From the NCBI GenBank assembly GCA_964036045.1, contig OZ038378.1, positions 178,901,754-178,965,753 of the forward strand: a stretch of 64,000 nt of DNA. The letters are read 5' to 3'. Positions 1 through 11,029 of this stretch are shown one piece after another; position 1 is the stretch's first letter, and each line of letters begins with the position of its first letter. A program made the position numbers and the translations under genes. The stretch comes from Eutreptiella sp. 'Long Island Sound 2002' (lineage: Eukaryota; Euglenozoa; Euglenophyceae; Eutreptiales; Eutreptiaceae). The notes beneath the pieces were generated by a model. It saw only the letters and a program-made list of their open reading frames with translations. It was not told the DNA's origin and made no database searches.

Positions 1-516
1 GAGCACGCAACACACTACGGTACATGCAGACAGGTCCCTTGCTAGAAATGCTCAAGCTGCATGACAACATGGGAGCGCTGTGAGACATTCCCCCCCTCAT
101 CTCCCCTCATCCCCTCCACCTCCTCTTATCATCACCTCCTCCCCTCGTCTCCCCTTCGCCAAAACCTCCTGTCCCATGCACTACGTTCTATGCAAGCGGA
201 ACAGCATCTACCATTCCAGCCGATGGGGAAAGCAGCCAGTGAGCATTTTGTGTGCGAGCCGCCCGCAGGATGTCAGATGCTGATGGCATCTCAGTGCAGA
301 TCTGGGGCAAGAGACCGTGTGTGCTGTCTGGCCTATGCCAAGGAACAGTGTATGCTGTGTGCAACGTGTGTTGGATCAGGCGAGGACAAAGGGAGGATCC
401 GGAATTTCGGGGCCCTTGAAGAGAAGAATTTAATGGGGGGCCGGGGGGTGGCCCACGATCATTCGCAAACGCTTGAGTTCATGCGGATTGCTCTGCCTGA
501 TGTCTCTGATGGTCAA

Positions 517-760
517 AGGGATATTTCATGTACAGAGGCCCGGACCTGTCGGATCTTGTGACGGATTTCTGGCAACACCGGGATCTGCCGGAACTTCTTA
601 CGCTTGCTCATGAGCCCCTCCTTCGGGGCATTCTGTCGCAAATGCCACTGGACGGGCCCGCCAGTGGCCTCAGCAGCGGCGACGGGGTCGACAGTGTATG
701 TCCGGCATGGCACGGGTTTGGAAGGGTGCCATGTTGGGGGGCCGCAGCGGAAGATCGCCT
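517..760 (+). CDS. possible internal exon, unknown protein
   Basis: A GC-rich open frame follows a good acceptor (pyrimidine-rich stretch ending in TACAG near 533). It reads GPDLSDLVTDFWQHRDLPEL and continues for about 60 residues. The composition looks like real protein, unlike the flanks, but I recognise no domain and cannot connect it to another exon. It may be a fragment of a gene that starts outside the window. Confidence is low because antisense frames are also open here. Confidence 0.2.
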
Positions 761-1049
761 GGGGCCCCCGCAGGCACCAGGAGACCAGAGGCCGGAGCAT
801 CAGTCCATGGCACAGGAGATACAACTGTGGCCTGAGAAACAAAACAAAACAAATGGACCCTCAAACCAGCCCTCTGCCATTCGCAGATGTGAAGAAAATG
901 GGGAAAGAGGGGTGATTTCCGTCGAAATAAGGGTGAATTTTTGGTGCCCATGGAACGCTCTGTTTCTGGAAAATTCACACCTTTTTATGGAAATCTTGAG
1001 ATCCAGCTTAAGGGGTGCAATAGAAATGGGGGTGACCTGGAGTTGAGCA

Positions 1050-2090
1050 AAGGAAGGTAACCCTCACGCAGTCGTTTGGCACAAGCAATACAAGCATTGC
1101 TGCAAATCAACAGAAAATTTGGTATCGACACCGAACCTTCCAATAGATAGTGACAGAATCCGACAAATGATTCAATCCCCTCATGGAACATATATGGAAC
1201 ATACATGTGTGTCAAACTCAACGTGGACATTTCGAAACAAAGACAATCGCTACAAAAGAGCGCACTGGAGCGCAATCTGAGAAGAAATGTAAAAAAATTT
1301 TCCTCTCAAGACACAACCTATAAACGCAGGGCGCTACTCAATGAGACACCACATATTAAGAGGCAATCAGAAACTAACGCACTCCTTTTTCTTTGGCCGC
1401 CGTGGAAACCTACTATACACATCAATACAGCAAGGTAGATGAAATACAGCTGCGACCAAAGAATTCAAAGAACGATCATCTTTGCACATTACTGGCGTCG
1501 CCAGTAGAAATTATCTACCCAAGCAATAATTGATTGTTTTGCAAATGGTCCCACGGGGCGGCAGCCACAGGTTAGCCTAGAGATTGTGGGACTCATCAGC
1601 CTAATTACAAATACCAGGCTAACTAAGCAACTCAACAACCAAGCAAGCGTCCTTGTTTACAACCCACACGTGACACAGGCTCAAAGGTCGTTTACCTTGT
1701 GGCTTATTCCCCCCACACATGTGTCCAGCAAACAACAAAGTCCCCAAATAAACAGTCTGAGCACCAAGTGTTCATTGGACAAGCCATTCAGTGCGCGCGG
1801 CCAGGTGCAAGTAGAGAGTCAGTCATGGTGGGCAATAGAGGTCCGAAAGTTGAGGGTTCCCAGAACCTTTCATCCTGTTGTGCATTTTTTACAAACATCA
1901 TTGCAAAACATAACATTCCCTTGTTTCCCCAATCATCCAGCCTAATTCATGTACTCGGTACCTGATGAATTTGGGTACCAAATGAATACCGTCTGAACAC
2001 CAAGTGTTCGTTGGACAAGCCGTTCACTGGACACGCAGGCCTGTAAGCTCACCGCCACCACACTCACCCACTCACCACCAGGGCCTTGCA
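1050..2090. other. no gene seen
   Basis: The stretch has mixed composition and only short open frames. A segment near 1756-1790 (CACCAAGTGTTCATTGGACA) recurs with small changes near 2000-2025, so this is probably old repeat sequence. No coding or RNA feature is supported. Confidence 0.4.
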
Positions 2091-2095
2091 AAACG

Positions 2096-2163
2096 GGCAA
2101 AACGGTGCAAAACGGTGCAAAACGGTGCAAAACGGTGCAAAACGGGTGCAAAACGGGAGAAAA
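2096..2163. repeat. 11-bp tandem repeat (GTGCAAAACGG)
   Basis: About six copies of GTGCAAAACGG or GGCAAAACGG lie head to tail. They sit just downstream of the C-terminal end of the hAT transposase remnant on the minus strand. A related GCAAAACGGGCAAAATGGG motif occurs near 3736-3755. Confidence 0.85.
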
Positions 2164-2305
2164 ACGATTGAATGGTCAAAAGCGAAGATGGGGAAATGGT
2201 GGTAGGACAGTGGGGTTGTGGTGGATGACAACATTGACAAGCCTCCCGGAAGATTGCATGCACAATGCAACACCATGGACATCATTTCCTTTGAGTATGC
2301 GGTTG

Positions 2306-3567
2306 TTATGAGGCATCCACGACGCCGTTGAATCCAAATGAGACATACACTTTGTGCAACGCATAAGTCATATTGTATTGCTTTTTTGAGCGCACATTCT
2401 TCCACATGGAAAAGGAGCGCTCCACGTCACATGAGGTGTGCGGAATGCACAAGGTTTGGATAGCATATGGATACATCGTGGGTAGGCGGTCTTTCATGCT
2501 ATCCCACATTGGTGAATATCGAAATCACCGTTATCCGGGACCACACACGCCTTGTACAATGCCCATTCACCATTGTCGACCACCTGGGCCTGCACATTGT
2601 TGGGAAGCATCAGAGGGTATGCAGCAGGGTCCATGGGCAGGTTTGGGGGGATCAATGGTCGGTTCCAATAGACTGAATGTCCCCGCCATAGACAATTCCA
2701 GCCATTAGTCCAGCAGTACTGCGATGTCCAATCAATGCACGTGTCCCCTTCTTGGTTGGGGTGCTCCACTATGTAAAGTACAGTGAGGCGTTTTTTGCGG
2801 TTAGCTCTGCGGGTTACTTGAGTGCCTGTCCTTTCTGCCGACTCTAAAGAACAACCAGGATCAATAAAATAGCAGTCGGGCAGGTTTGGTAGTTGTTTGG
2901 GGTCAAAGATGCGTGCTTGTTTCGCAAAATCCATATGCTTGGACACATACTTCCACAATTTTGCATGCACAGCTCCTAAGCACTCCAAAAACTGCTTGGT
3001 CCAATGGTCAACATCATGCACATTGGTACCACCGACTGTCTTGCGATGCAAACGCACATTTGTGAGGTTGCGCAAAGTTTTCTTGGTCACCAACTCTTGC
3101 AATGTCGCATGTAGTGAAAACATTCGGTTATACACACGATGCATCTGTGGTTGCCGCCGATTCTGAGGGTTGCCATGCAACAGAGTGGCTGAGGTTGACA
3201 CTTGAACACGATCCAAGAGCTCAAAAACCTCTTTAACATGCTCAACAACAACCTCTGTTGCTCCTCCGCAATCTTCTTTTTGGCCTCATCCCTCTTCCCA
3301 AGGCGCAAGACTCCAAGGGTTTTGTCCTCCACTTTCACATAGCTAGGGGTCCTTGCACCAGAATAATCTGTTGGATGAAACACAATGCAACTCATTCTTA
3401 AGGGACAGCAATACACCTGCTTTCAATCCAGTGATGCCCACATCCTTTGCTTTGAAACGTGTCAACTTCCTTGAGGCATCATAACTAGTCCACCACTCCT
3501 GCTTGACTGCCCAACTGTTGTTCACAAAAAGTGAAGGATTGTGTGCACAAAAACTTGGGGGATCCAT
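2306..3567 (-). pseudogene. hAT-type transposase remnant with intron and frameshifts
   Basis: Reading the minus strand from an ATG at 3567, the frame runs into a good 49-nt GT-AG intron (3368-3416) and continues in phase (KAG joined to DYSGARTPSY). It then shifts frame near 3260 and again near 2505. The last segment contains CDVERSFSMWKNVRSKKQ, which matches the C-terminal hAT dimerisation region (conserved ERSFS core), and it ends at TAA. A long middle block (2494-3216) carries HWTKQFLECLGAVHAKLWKY. Two shifts in 1.2 kb make this a decayed transposase rather than an active gene. No TIRs or TSD were found around it. The hAT assignment rests mainly on the ERSFS region. Confidence 0.6.
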
Positions 3568-3579
3568 AGCACTACACAA

Positions 3580-4560
3580 AAGGGGGAAACATGAGAACAC
3601 TGCACCGTTGAGTATTTGCAAGAGTCTGAGCCTGAGCCTGAATACAACCCCAGCCATGCAAGCACTACAAGACACGCAAGAGAAGTCCCCTTCCCAAGCT
3701 GTTATTAAAAACTACACACCACCACTCACCAACTGCAAAACGGGCAAAATGGGAACGCACCGCACTCACCGAAAAGTCGGTGAGCTTACACCCCTGGACA
3801 CGGGGGGGTACAAAGAACATGCAGCAACCGCCAACCCCCCCGGCCTGACTGCAACACAGCACCACCGCCCACTGCTTTGGCTTTAATCCCAACTCACTCT
3901 GTTTATGCTCCACTATGAAATCACCAAGGTGCCGCATTTGTCTCCCATCAGACCTCATACCCATGAGGCAAACTTTGTTCCTCCTGTTGTGCTGCATCCA
4001 AAATCAAATGCTGGGCTGTCTAAACATTGAGGGTAGCCAAAACTCCTTAAACTCTGTGGGGTTCATGGCCAACAAACTAAGTCTGTGTTCAGGCAATAAG
4101 ACAATGCATTTCAATTGCAAATTCCGCAGATTGATGTACTTTGTAGACCAAACCATACAAACAAACCAAACCATACAACTTGCAGTTCAGCACATGGTGC
4201 CACCACCTTAGTGTTGGCAAGTGTTTGGCAAACCCACTGAATTGCTGCACTTTGTTGCTGCAAATCAGCTTCTGTTGTATACCACTAGGATGTAGAATTG
4301 GTGAAAAAAAAAAACCCACCCTAGAAAAATAAGCCAAAATAGTCTTCAAGCTCGATACTATTTTAACCGCAGCTTAGCTGCTGGAACTGGGCACCATTAC
4401 ACACACTGCCCAGACTAAGCGCATTTCTCACAATTGCACATCTTTTTCCTAAAAACACCGATTTTCCGCTAACCGAGGGTGCAACTTGACAAAAAACCCG
4501 ACCCTACCCAAAAAAAGCGGCCTGAGGTCTCCCATGTTAGCACCAATTGCACCAAATTAG
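3580..4560. other. no gene seen; degenerate repeat sequence
   Basis: Only short unconvincing frames are present. The part near 3720-3800 repeats the GCAAAACGGG and CACTCACC motifs seen at 2060-2110, so it is related to the flank of the hAT remnant. Nothing else is identifiable. Confidence 0.4.
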
Positions 4561-4640
4561 ACCTAATTTCTGAAAATGGACAAGGTCACAGACCCTCCCC
4601 ACACTATGGGGCGCCATAAGCACACTGCACACACAGTGCA

Positions 4641-4697
4641 ACTATGGGGGAATGTTTGCCCGGCGCGCACCCAGCGCGCTACTTTTGTATTAACAAT
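4641..4697. repeat. dispersed repeat, copy 1 of 2
   Basis: The stretch TGTTTGCCCGGCGCGCACCC followed by a GCGCGCTACTTTTGTATTAA block recurs at 27121-27172 in the same orientation with about five changes. A shorter GCCCGGCGCGCTACT core occurs near 28773. Both main copies lie beside transposase remnants, so this may be a terminal or subterminal part of a DNA transposon. Confidence 0.7.
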
Positions 4698-4845
4698 CCC
4701 AATACATGCCACTCCTCACCACTGCAACATATCAAACTTTTGTGTGGAGGCCTCTATACTCTTTATACTCCCTTCACACAATTTACAGTCACCCCTATCA
4801 ACATTAGTACGTTGCACGTTGCACATGTGGAAAAATAAGAGGAAA

Positions 4846-5000
4846 TCAGTCTATGGAAGCGGGAAGTGCTGCCATAATGGTGGGTCCCAGGACGTGTGCT
4901 TGCTTTGCCATTTCCATATTCTTCTTTCTTGCACATGTACACTGTGCAAGAGTGCACTCAAAAAGGGGTGGGTCCACGTATGCCAACTGTATAGGGCCAC
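4846..5000 (-). pseudogene. fragment related to the 2.3-kb hAT remnant
   Basis: The minus frame gives FECTLAQCTCARKKNMEMAK followed by QAHVLGPTIMAALP. This aligns loosely with FLECLGAVHAKLWKYVSKHM, DFAKQARIFDPKQLPNLP of the remnant at 2306-3567. The match is short, and no conserved catalytic residue is visible. The surrounding 5.0-5.8 kb is otherwise unassigned. Confidence 0.35.
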
Positions 5001-5867
5001 GACAACACAACACAGCACAACAACACAATTCAGAATTCCTGATAAACTTACTCTCTGCATGGGAAGCCAAAGAAACAAGCACTCGCTGGATCCTCCCGGA
5101 GATAGAGGAGGGTTGAAATATGAAGGCAGAAGATACGTGGTTGCGATGCACTTGCCACACCATGACTCGGCCTTTTCGTGTACGCACACACCCATTTCCC
5201 TTTGTAGTTGCCAGGAAGCCCGTTGCCCTTGGCCGGAGGCCAAAAGGTGATTGACCAACACAATGGACGGCATCCTCAACATGGGCCTGGTACTGAGATT
5301 GGGCATATGGACGGGCGAACACCTTGAAGCAGGCACATCATGCTGGGGCTTCATCGTACAGGGGTTCACGGGTCAATCATTAGAGCCCAACCTTGGAAAG
5401 ACGCCGGTCGGGTTACTTGTGGGCACTGGTTTTCCTCCTCCAAGATGGATAAAGGCTCTCAGGACCAGTCGAGGGAAAAAATGACAGATCAGACCAACAC
5501 CAAGAACGCAGAGTCCGCAACCCACAAATTTGCACACGTTTGGATGACAGGGTTCGCTCTTCCACTCGCCCAAGGGGGAGCAGGTTCACGGAAGTGTCAC
5601 AACTGGTGTACTGGAACCAGGACTTATGTCCGAAATCAGGAACTCCCTTTTCCAAAATCCATCTTCACAATCACCTCGACGTTGTACAATGGCACAGGCA
5701 TCGGGCAGTTCTATTCAGGCAGCATTTACAGCACCGCGATGGAGTCCAATACAGTGCCCAGTACGGCCCACAAATCTCGATATTTCTCTGAGCTCTTGAC
5801 GCATCCGACTCCCGGGCACTCCACTCCTGTGTCTACTCGTCGCCTCAGTCACTTCGCCCACCGCTGT

Positions 5868-7109
5868 TCACAGCTCTGTGCGAGACGGATTCACCCTCGC
5901 AGCGACGGCGCCCGCCAGGAAATTCAGGAGCAGCCGCGCGTTGTCGCCACGCTGGAGCGTACCCCCATTCCAGTAGCAGGCGTCAGCCAGCCAGTGGTAG
6001 TTGGAGCACACGAGGACGCGCCCCTTCTGGGCCGCAGGGCTACCGGGCGGGTAAAAGCACAGCGTCGTGAGGCCCTCCGTGGGCATCATGAAGTTGAGGG
6101 TTGCTGGGGCTGCAGGGTGCAGGTCGCAAAGCTTGACCGCGCCGCCCGCAAAGCCCTCCTCGGTGATGCAGAACACGCTCTCGCCCGTGTTCACGAACTG
6201 GCCGCTCGCTGCGACGGCAAAGGGGCCACTGGCCCCGCACAGTCGCGCGGTCTCGGCGCAGGCCGTCACGTCCTGGCGGAACGTGTGCGAGTGGCGCGGG
6301 AGGAACTCGGCACCGGCGATGGTGCGGATGCCGAGCCAGCCCACGGTCTCCGCGGCGAAGTGGCCGTGCCGACTCCAGTTGGAGAAGGCGGAGACGATGA
6401 GCGCCCCGCCCTCCTGCACCCACCCCTGGAGCGCGTGCACCTCGTCGGGCGCCAGCGCCGGGCCCTCGGTCGTGCACAGGACGAGGGCGTCGACGCCGCG
6501 GAGCGCCTCGGGGGAGAGCGTGCACAGGTCCTCGTGCCTTACCGTGAAGTGGTCGCGGAGGAGAGAGTGCAGCTCCGAGAAGCCGCCCGAGCGGAGCGAA
6601 GACGAGCCGGTGCGCGCGCGGCCCAGCTGGCCAAGCGTCAGCGTGAACGAGGACGTCCGCGCCGCCACGCAGGGGCAACGGGCACCTCCGGTGGGGGCGA
6701 GCAGCGTGCCACCGCATGAGGGCAGGCACGGGCAGGCGGGCGGGACGCGCGTGCCGTCGCGGTGCGTTCGCACGTGTCGATTCGCCGAGGCCTGTTGAGC
6801 GTAGGCGAGGGTGAGGAACCGTGCACGGGGCGATGGGCCTGCCATGGGGGATGCTGCGGCCTGGCCAACGTCCGGGTAAAAGCGCTGAAGGAGGTTCACC
6901 CACAGACCGGGCCTCGTCGCTGCGGCGTTTGCTGCACGGCAAGACTGGCCAAATAGACCGATGCTCGGGAGCGTTAGGTAGCCAACGATGTGCACGAGGA
7001 GCTCCCCTGGTAGGACGGAGACGAGCGGCTGGTGGTGAGGAAGTGCTTGAAATTCGGCCTGGGAGATGTCCATGGGGTCTGTGCCCGGTGCAGATTCCTT
7101 GGATCCCAT
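5868..7109 (-). CDS. F-box protein with GATase-like/DUF4350-like C-terminal region
   Basis: This is an intact single-exon ORF of 413 residues, starting at ATG 7109 and ending in TGA. It is GC-rich, unlike its AT-richer flanks. Residues about 32-80 (VLPGELLVHIVGYLTLPSIG, then LWVNLL) fit an F-box, which binds Skp1 in SCF ubiquitin ligases. A low-complexity Cys/Pro-rich linker follows. Residues about 190-270 (VDALVLCTTEGPALAPDEV, LQGWVQEGGALIVSA) look like the beta-strand/loop pattern of class I glutamine-amidotransferase-like folds, where a flap closes over the domain. No obvious catalytic Cys-His pair is seen, so it may act as a binding module. By family logic it would be a substrate receptor for ubiquitination; the substrate is unknown. 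The F-box call is firmer than the C-terminal one. Confidence 0.75.
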   Translation of the reverse strand: MGSKESAPGTDPMDISQAEFQALPHHQPLVSVLPGELLVHIVGYLTLPSIGLFGQSCRAANAAATRPGLWVNLLQRFYPDVGQAAASPMAGPSPRARFLTLAYAQQASANRHVRTHRDGTRVPPACPCLPSCGGTLLAPTGGARCPCVAARTSSFTLTLGQLGRARTGSSSLRSGGFSELHSLLRDHFTVRHEDLCTLSPEALRGVDALVLCTTEGPALAPDEVHALQGWVQEGGALIVSAFSNWSRHGHFAAETVGWLGIRTIAGAEFLPRHSHTFRQDVTACAETARLCGASGPFAVAASGQFVNTGESVFCITEEGFAGGAVKLCDLHPAAPATLNFMMPTEGLTTLCFYPPGSPAAQKGRVLVCSNYHWLADACYWNGGTLQRGDNARLLLNFLAGAVAARVNPSRTEL

Positions 7110-7283
7110 GGATGAGGTGTCGCCTTCCGAGATTCGAACAGGAAAAACACGCTACAAACAAGGGTGTTTGTTCATCTCGACAACGGGCAATTCAAATCAT
7201 GCTTGAAGTGCGAGGTTTGACACCTATGCCCTACTGCTAACCATGAGTTCTGATCTCCACGTGCCCCGTCGGCAGGCTTCAGG

Positions 7284-7457
7284 AATGCGTGCGTGCGTGC
7301 GTGCGTGCGTGCGGTGCCGTGCGTGCGTGCGTGCGGGCGTGCGGGCGTCCGTGCGTGCGTGCGGTGCCATGCGTGCGTGCGGTGCCTGCGTTGGTGCCGT
7401 GCGTGCGTGCGTGCGTGTGTGCGTGCGTCGGTGCCGTGCGTGCGTGCGTGCGTGCGT

Positions 7458-7495
<38 letters not shown>
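7284..7495. repeat. (GCGT)n then (GT)n microsatellite
   Basis: An imperfect GTGC/GCGT tetranucleotide array, interrupted by GGTGCC units, grades into an uninterrupted (GT)n at about 7466-7493. The array lies just 5' of the F-box gene on that gene's strand. All long open frames across it are low-complexity artefacts. Confidence 0.95.
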
Positions 7496-7496
<1 letters not shown>

Positions 7497-7644
7497 GGGT
7501 TTCACCATTTTTATCAGGTCTCCGGGTTGAGCCTGTACGGCCACACTGGCGTTCTCGGGTCACCAGTGCGATATGCACTTTAGGCCAGAACCTGGCTCGC
7601 TGCCCCAGGACCACCCTGGAAGTGGCGTGGTGGCTCTATGGCTT

Positions 7645-7708
7645 CCACCGGGCTAGCTCCACGGTATCAGTTCAATACGCCGGGCCAGCTCCACAGTATT
7701 AGTTCAAC
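7645..7708. repeat. 32-bp direct duplication
   Basis: CCGGGCTAGCTCCACGGTAT and its continuation are repeated immediately as CCGGGCCAGCTCCACAGTAT with four or five changes. The rest of 7500-8240 contains no gene that I can support. Confidence 0.7.
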
Positions 7709-8249
7709 GAGCCTGTCATTGCCATGTTGCCCCGTGTGTTGTGTGTGTAATGGGGCTTTCACAGCTGGTGGTGCTCGTGCCAAGAGTCCCAAGTCGCCAA
7801 GGGACCAATGGTCAAGACAACCACTTCACCAGCTCCGCTTTCCAACGATACCTTGATACCTTGATAGTAATCATGGACTACACATCACAAATCATATCAC
7901 TGAGCAAAATGTGCAAGAGACTATGGAGTCGTCTCCGTGGATTACGCATCACCAGCACCAGGGCATGGAACTGGGTTAAGAATGACGTTGTGCGGATGTA
8001 TAAGGTGCGTCATCTTATAGTGCAATTCAACGACAATACTGCCGAATTGCGAATATTCATACTCTAACATCGGGTGTCTTTGTGACTTTGACCCAAGGCG
8101 GTCCTTAACGGGAAAAAAATAGTGTTCCGTTACACAGTTTTCCCAAAAAAGCCCGCGGGCACTCCATGTGTTCAACCATTGGTTCCTAGCCCTTCATATC
8201 TTCACCCAGGGGTTCCCAACTGTTCAACCATGAGTTCCTAGGCCCACAT

Positions 8250-9340
8250 GTGTGCAATCACTCAACCATATGTTCCCACCCCACATGTGTTCAATGGTAG
8301 CATCCGAACCCTACCTAACACCGTGCACAATTGAACATGAAAGGGCTCATCAAAAACCTCACACGGCCCCCTGTCCTCTGGTGCTTCCCCATTGCACCTC
8401 ACCCACAACGTCTCACACATGCGCTCCGTGCTCTGGCCAAAGTCGGTAGCCGTCACGTAGCTAAACACTCTCGCACACGAACATGAGCTTGCCTCAACCC
8501 AATCCTCCACTTTAGCACTACCAACCCATTGAGATCCATTGAAGTGTGTTTGCACATCTTCAAATCCGAGTGCGAAGAAACTTGATATGCCTACCCTTGA
8601 TGGGGCTGCTCCCTACCTCAACACCCAACGATTCCTCCCACCCCATTGGAATGACGTGACGCATGGTGTGCAAAAGCTGTGTGCACATCACGTTCATCAA
8701 ACCCTGGACGGTGGAGACTCGTGCACCCCGGGTCGCTTGAACTTTCTTGCTTGTGGCACAAACCACAGCAAAAACATGGCAAAAAAAAGGGCCGCCGTGA
8801 ACTTGAAAAGGGGGTGCAAAAGAGCATCCAACAAGCCCTCGGCCTTCTCCTACGCCCAAGGTAGGCCTCATTATTAATGTGCCCAAGAAGGTGCACGAGA
8901 ACAGCAGGAAGGTTCTCTGGAGCGATGTCCAACTCATGGAACATGGCTTCCACCCATTGCACACCAGTGCGATGCGAGGAACAAAACTTACCACCTTTGC
9001 GCGACAACCCGCACATTCTTTTTGAACTTGTTCTGTAGAAACAACACAAGAAGGACACAAAGTCATCCAATGCATGATACTCGACTTTGACCCTTCCCTT
9101 CGCTGTGCTAATTGCTCGGATCGGGCAATGAGCCGCATCCTTTACCCACCTTACGTGCTTTCTCCCTTGCAGCATTTAGCCGATCCACATAAGCACCCAT
9201 GGTGCCTGCACCATCACAGACCACTGCTATGAGGCGCTCCTCAATAACCTTCCCCTCCATGTCCAACTTCTCAAAAACCTTCCGAACTGTCTCATCACAT
9301 ACTTCAGCGTTGGCAGCATCCGCATTTGCAGTCGTTTTAC
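8250..9340 (-). pseudogene. transposase-like remnant (hAT/DUF4371-like), copy 1
   Basis: Fragments in several minus frames form one decayed protein. From upstream they are EERLIAVVCDGAGTMGAYVD, FLCCFYRTSSKRMCGLSRK, GVQWVEAMFHELDIAPENLP and STERMCETLWVRCNG. Stops and frameshifts separate them. The CDGAGTMGAYV segment resembles the SDGAS-M-G motif of hAT/ZNF862-type transposases, which is an inference from motif shape. The same order of fragments occurs at 21400-22420, so both are copies of one dispersed element. No terminal repeats or TSD were identified. Confidence 0.5.
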
Positions 9341-9361
9341 CGGAGCAATAAAATGCAGCAA

Positions 9362-9433
9362 ATGGTACCTACACCCGTCGCTCTGCAGCGAGTGCTCTCC
9401 TTGGTGCCTACTCCCATCGCTCTACGGCAAGTG
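9362..9433. repeat. short direct duplication
   Basis: TGGTACCTACACCCGTCGCT and TGGTGCCTACTCCCATCGCT are two imperfect copies about 38 bp apart, each followed by a CTRCRGCRAGTG tail. The flanking 9440-9660 contains no recognised feature. Confidence 0.6.
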
Positions 9434-9671
9434 CATTTGTTTTGGTTTAGGTTTCGGCACACAAAGGTTTGGGTTTGGGCACCATTTGCTGCTTCAAATT
9501 TCATCAAGGGTGCCACCCCTACAACCACTTGTTAAACAGCGCATTCACACGCGCGCAAACACAACGCCACGTAACAAAGATTGGCCCGGTTTCCTCCATA
9601 GTACCGGAAGGTCGTGTCCAAGACAAAGGACGGTTACGTTCCATGTAGATACTGAAACCACCGAACCAGAG

Positions 9672-9955
9672 CTCACGTGAGCCCCTGAGAAGACATGGGT
9701 GAGGTAGCCAATTCTGATTTTGTGCCCTTTCTATTGGCGAACCCCGAGAATCCAGGGGTTACGTAGCAATTTTGCCCTCTTTTGGGCCCCTGAGAGGGCA
9801 GGGGTGAGGTAGCCAATTCTGATTTTGTCCCCTTTTGATTGGGGGCCCCCAAGAATGCAGGAGTTACACAACAACATCGCCCTCTTTCGGGCCCCCGAGA
9901 AGGCAGGGGTGAGGTAGCTAATTCTAATTTTGTCCCCTTTCTATGGGCCTGATGG
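9672..9955. repeat. dispersed CCCCTGAGAAGGCAGGGGTG repeat family, copy 1
   Basis: About six units of a degenerate ~45-bp module alternate GAGGTAGCCAATTCTGATTT with GGCCCCCGAGAATGCAGGGG. The reverse complement is the same family as the blocks at 22525-22660, 28150-29215 and 41395-41930. Confidence 0.8.
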
Positions 9956-10063
9956 GCCTGATCCATAGGTAACAGGGTGGGGGGTACCCGGGTAAACGGG
10001 GTGGCATACGGTGGTAAGGGATCATATTCTTTGCATATTAGGGCCTTCGGCCCCACACGGGGC

Positions 10064-10128
10064 GCTACATGGGGGGGAGGGGCAGACATGGGGGGGGGAG
10101 GGGCAGACATGGGGGGGGGGGGGGCGGA
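10064..10128. repeat. G-rich tandem repeat
   Basis: Three units of ACATGGGGGGGGAGGGGCAG vary in the length of the G run, up to 12 or 13. The strand has clear G-quadruplex potential. Between here and 10500 there is no recognised gene. Confidence 0.8.
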
Positions 10129-10544
10129 GCTCTCATATACCATATATAGAAAAAAAAATTAGATATTCGCAAACTGCAGAGAAGAGAAGAAGAAGAAGGA
10201 GATCGAAGACAAGGTGGGCCAAATTTTGATTTTTATGAATTTACTTCATATTTGACTTGTGCATTAAATTGCGGGCATTTTGACCATTGACGTGTGGAGG
10301 GAACATTTACCCCTTGAGGTGGGCACCAAAAAAAAATTCTGCATTGCAAGCACCAAGACCCCCAAAACCACTATCTTTCAAAATCGGGGGGATGGGGGTT
10401 GGCATACGATTAACCCTGTGAAAGCACCCATGGGGGACCATAAACATATGCACACCCACGTTTGGGAACTGCAAAAACAAGAATAAAAGCACAAGAAAAG
10501 CAGCCAGAGAAACTTCTTAGGAGCTGCACAGCAGCCTTATGGCT

Positions 10545-10990
10545 GCATGACCCCTGCCGTCTCAGCAGTACACCCAAAAATAGTCTGCACTGCTTATCCC
10601 CATCTCAGCACCACATCCAAAAAAACAGTCCAGATTCTGGTTGCACATCCTCTGCTGTCTCTGGGCCTCCCCAAAAAACAGTGTGGGTTGTGGCTGCATA
10701 GCCCCTGCTGTCCCAGCACCACTCTGAAAGACGGTGTGTAGTGTGGCTGCATATCACCTGCCATCATGGTGCCGCACCAAAAATAGTGTGCATGGTGGCT
10801 GCATGTCTCCTGCCACCTCGGCGCCACATCCAAAAACAGCGCAGGTTCTGGCTCAATATCCCCTGCCGTCTCTCAGCCTCACCCAAAAACAGTGTGGATT
10901 ATGGTTGCATATCCCTGGCCGTCCCAGAGCCACACCCAAAAAAATTGTGGATTGTGGTTTCATATCCCTCACCGTCTGGGGAGCACACAC
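10545..10990. repeat. ~60-bp tandem repeat
   Basis: Seven or so diverged units contain GTGGCTGCATATCCCCTGCC, then a CTCAGC-CCACACCCAAAAACA segment. The units are 55-65 bp and about 75% alike by eye. Long frames across it are repeat-encoded and not treated as genes. A poly(C) run of 12-14 lies just beyond, at 11009-11022. Confidence 0.8.
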
Positions 10991-11029
10991 CAAATGGGGT
11001 GAGCCTGCCCCCCCCCCCCCCTTCAGGGG

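Noticed and set aside
5340-6719. 459-codon plus-strand ORF
   Set aside because: It is antisense to the F-box gene; its Arg/Ala/His-rich composition is the usual mirror of a GC-rich coding strand.
7120-7155. B-box-like GTTCGAATC just upstream of the F-box start
   Set aside because: No A box at the right distance and no tRNA arms.
7224-7614. Frames rich in Arg/Ala/Cys or Thr/His over the GCGT/GT repeat
   Set aside because: Pure microsatellite translation.
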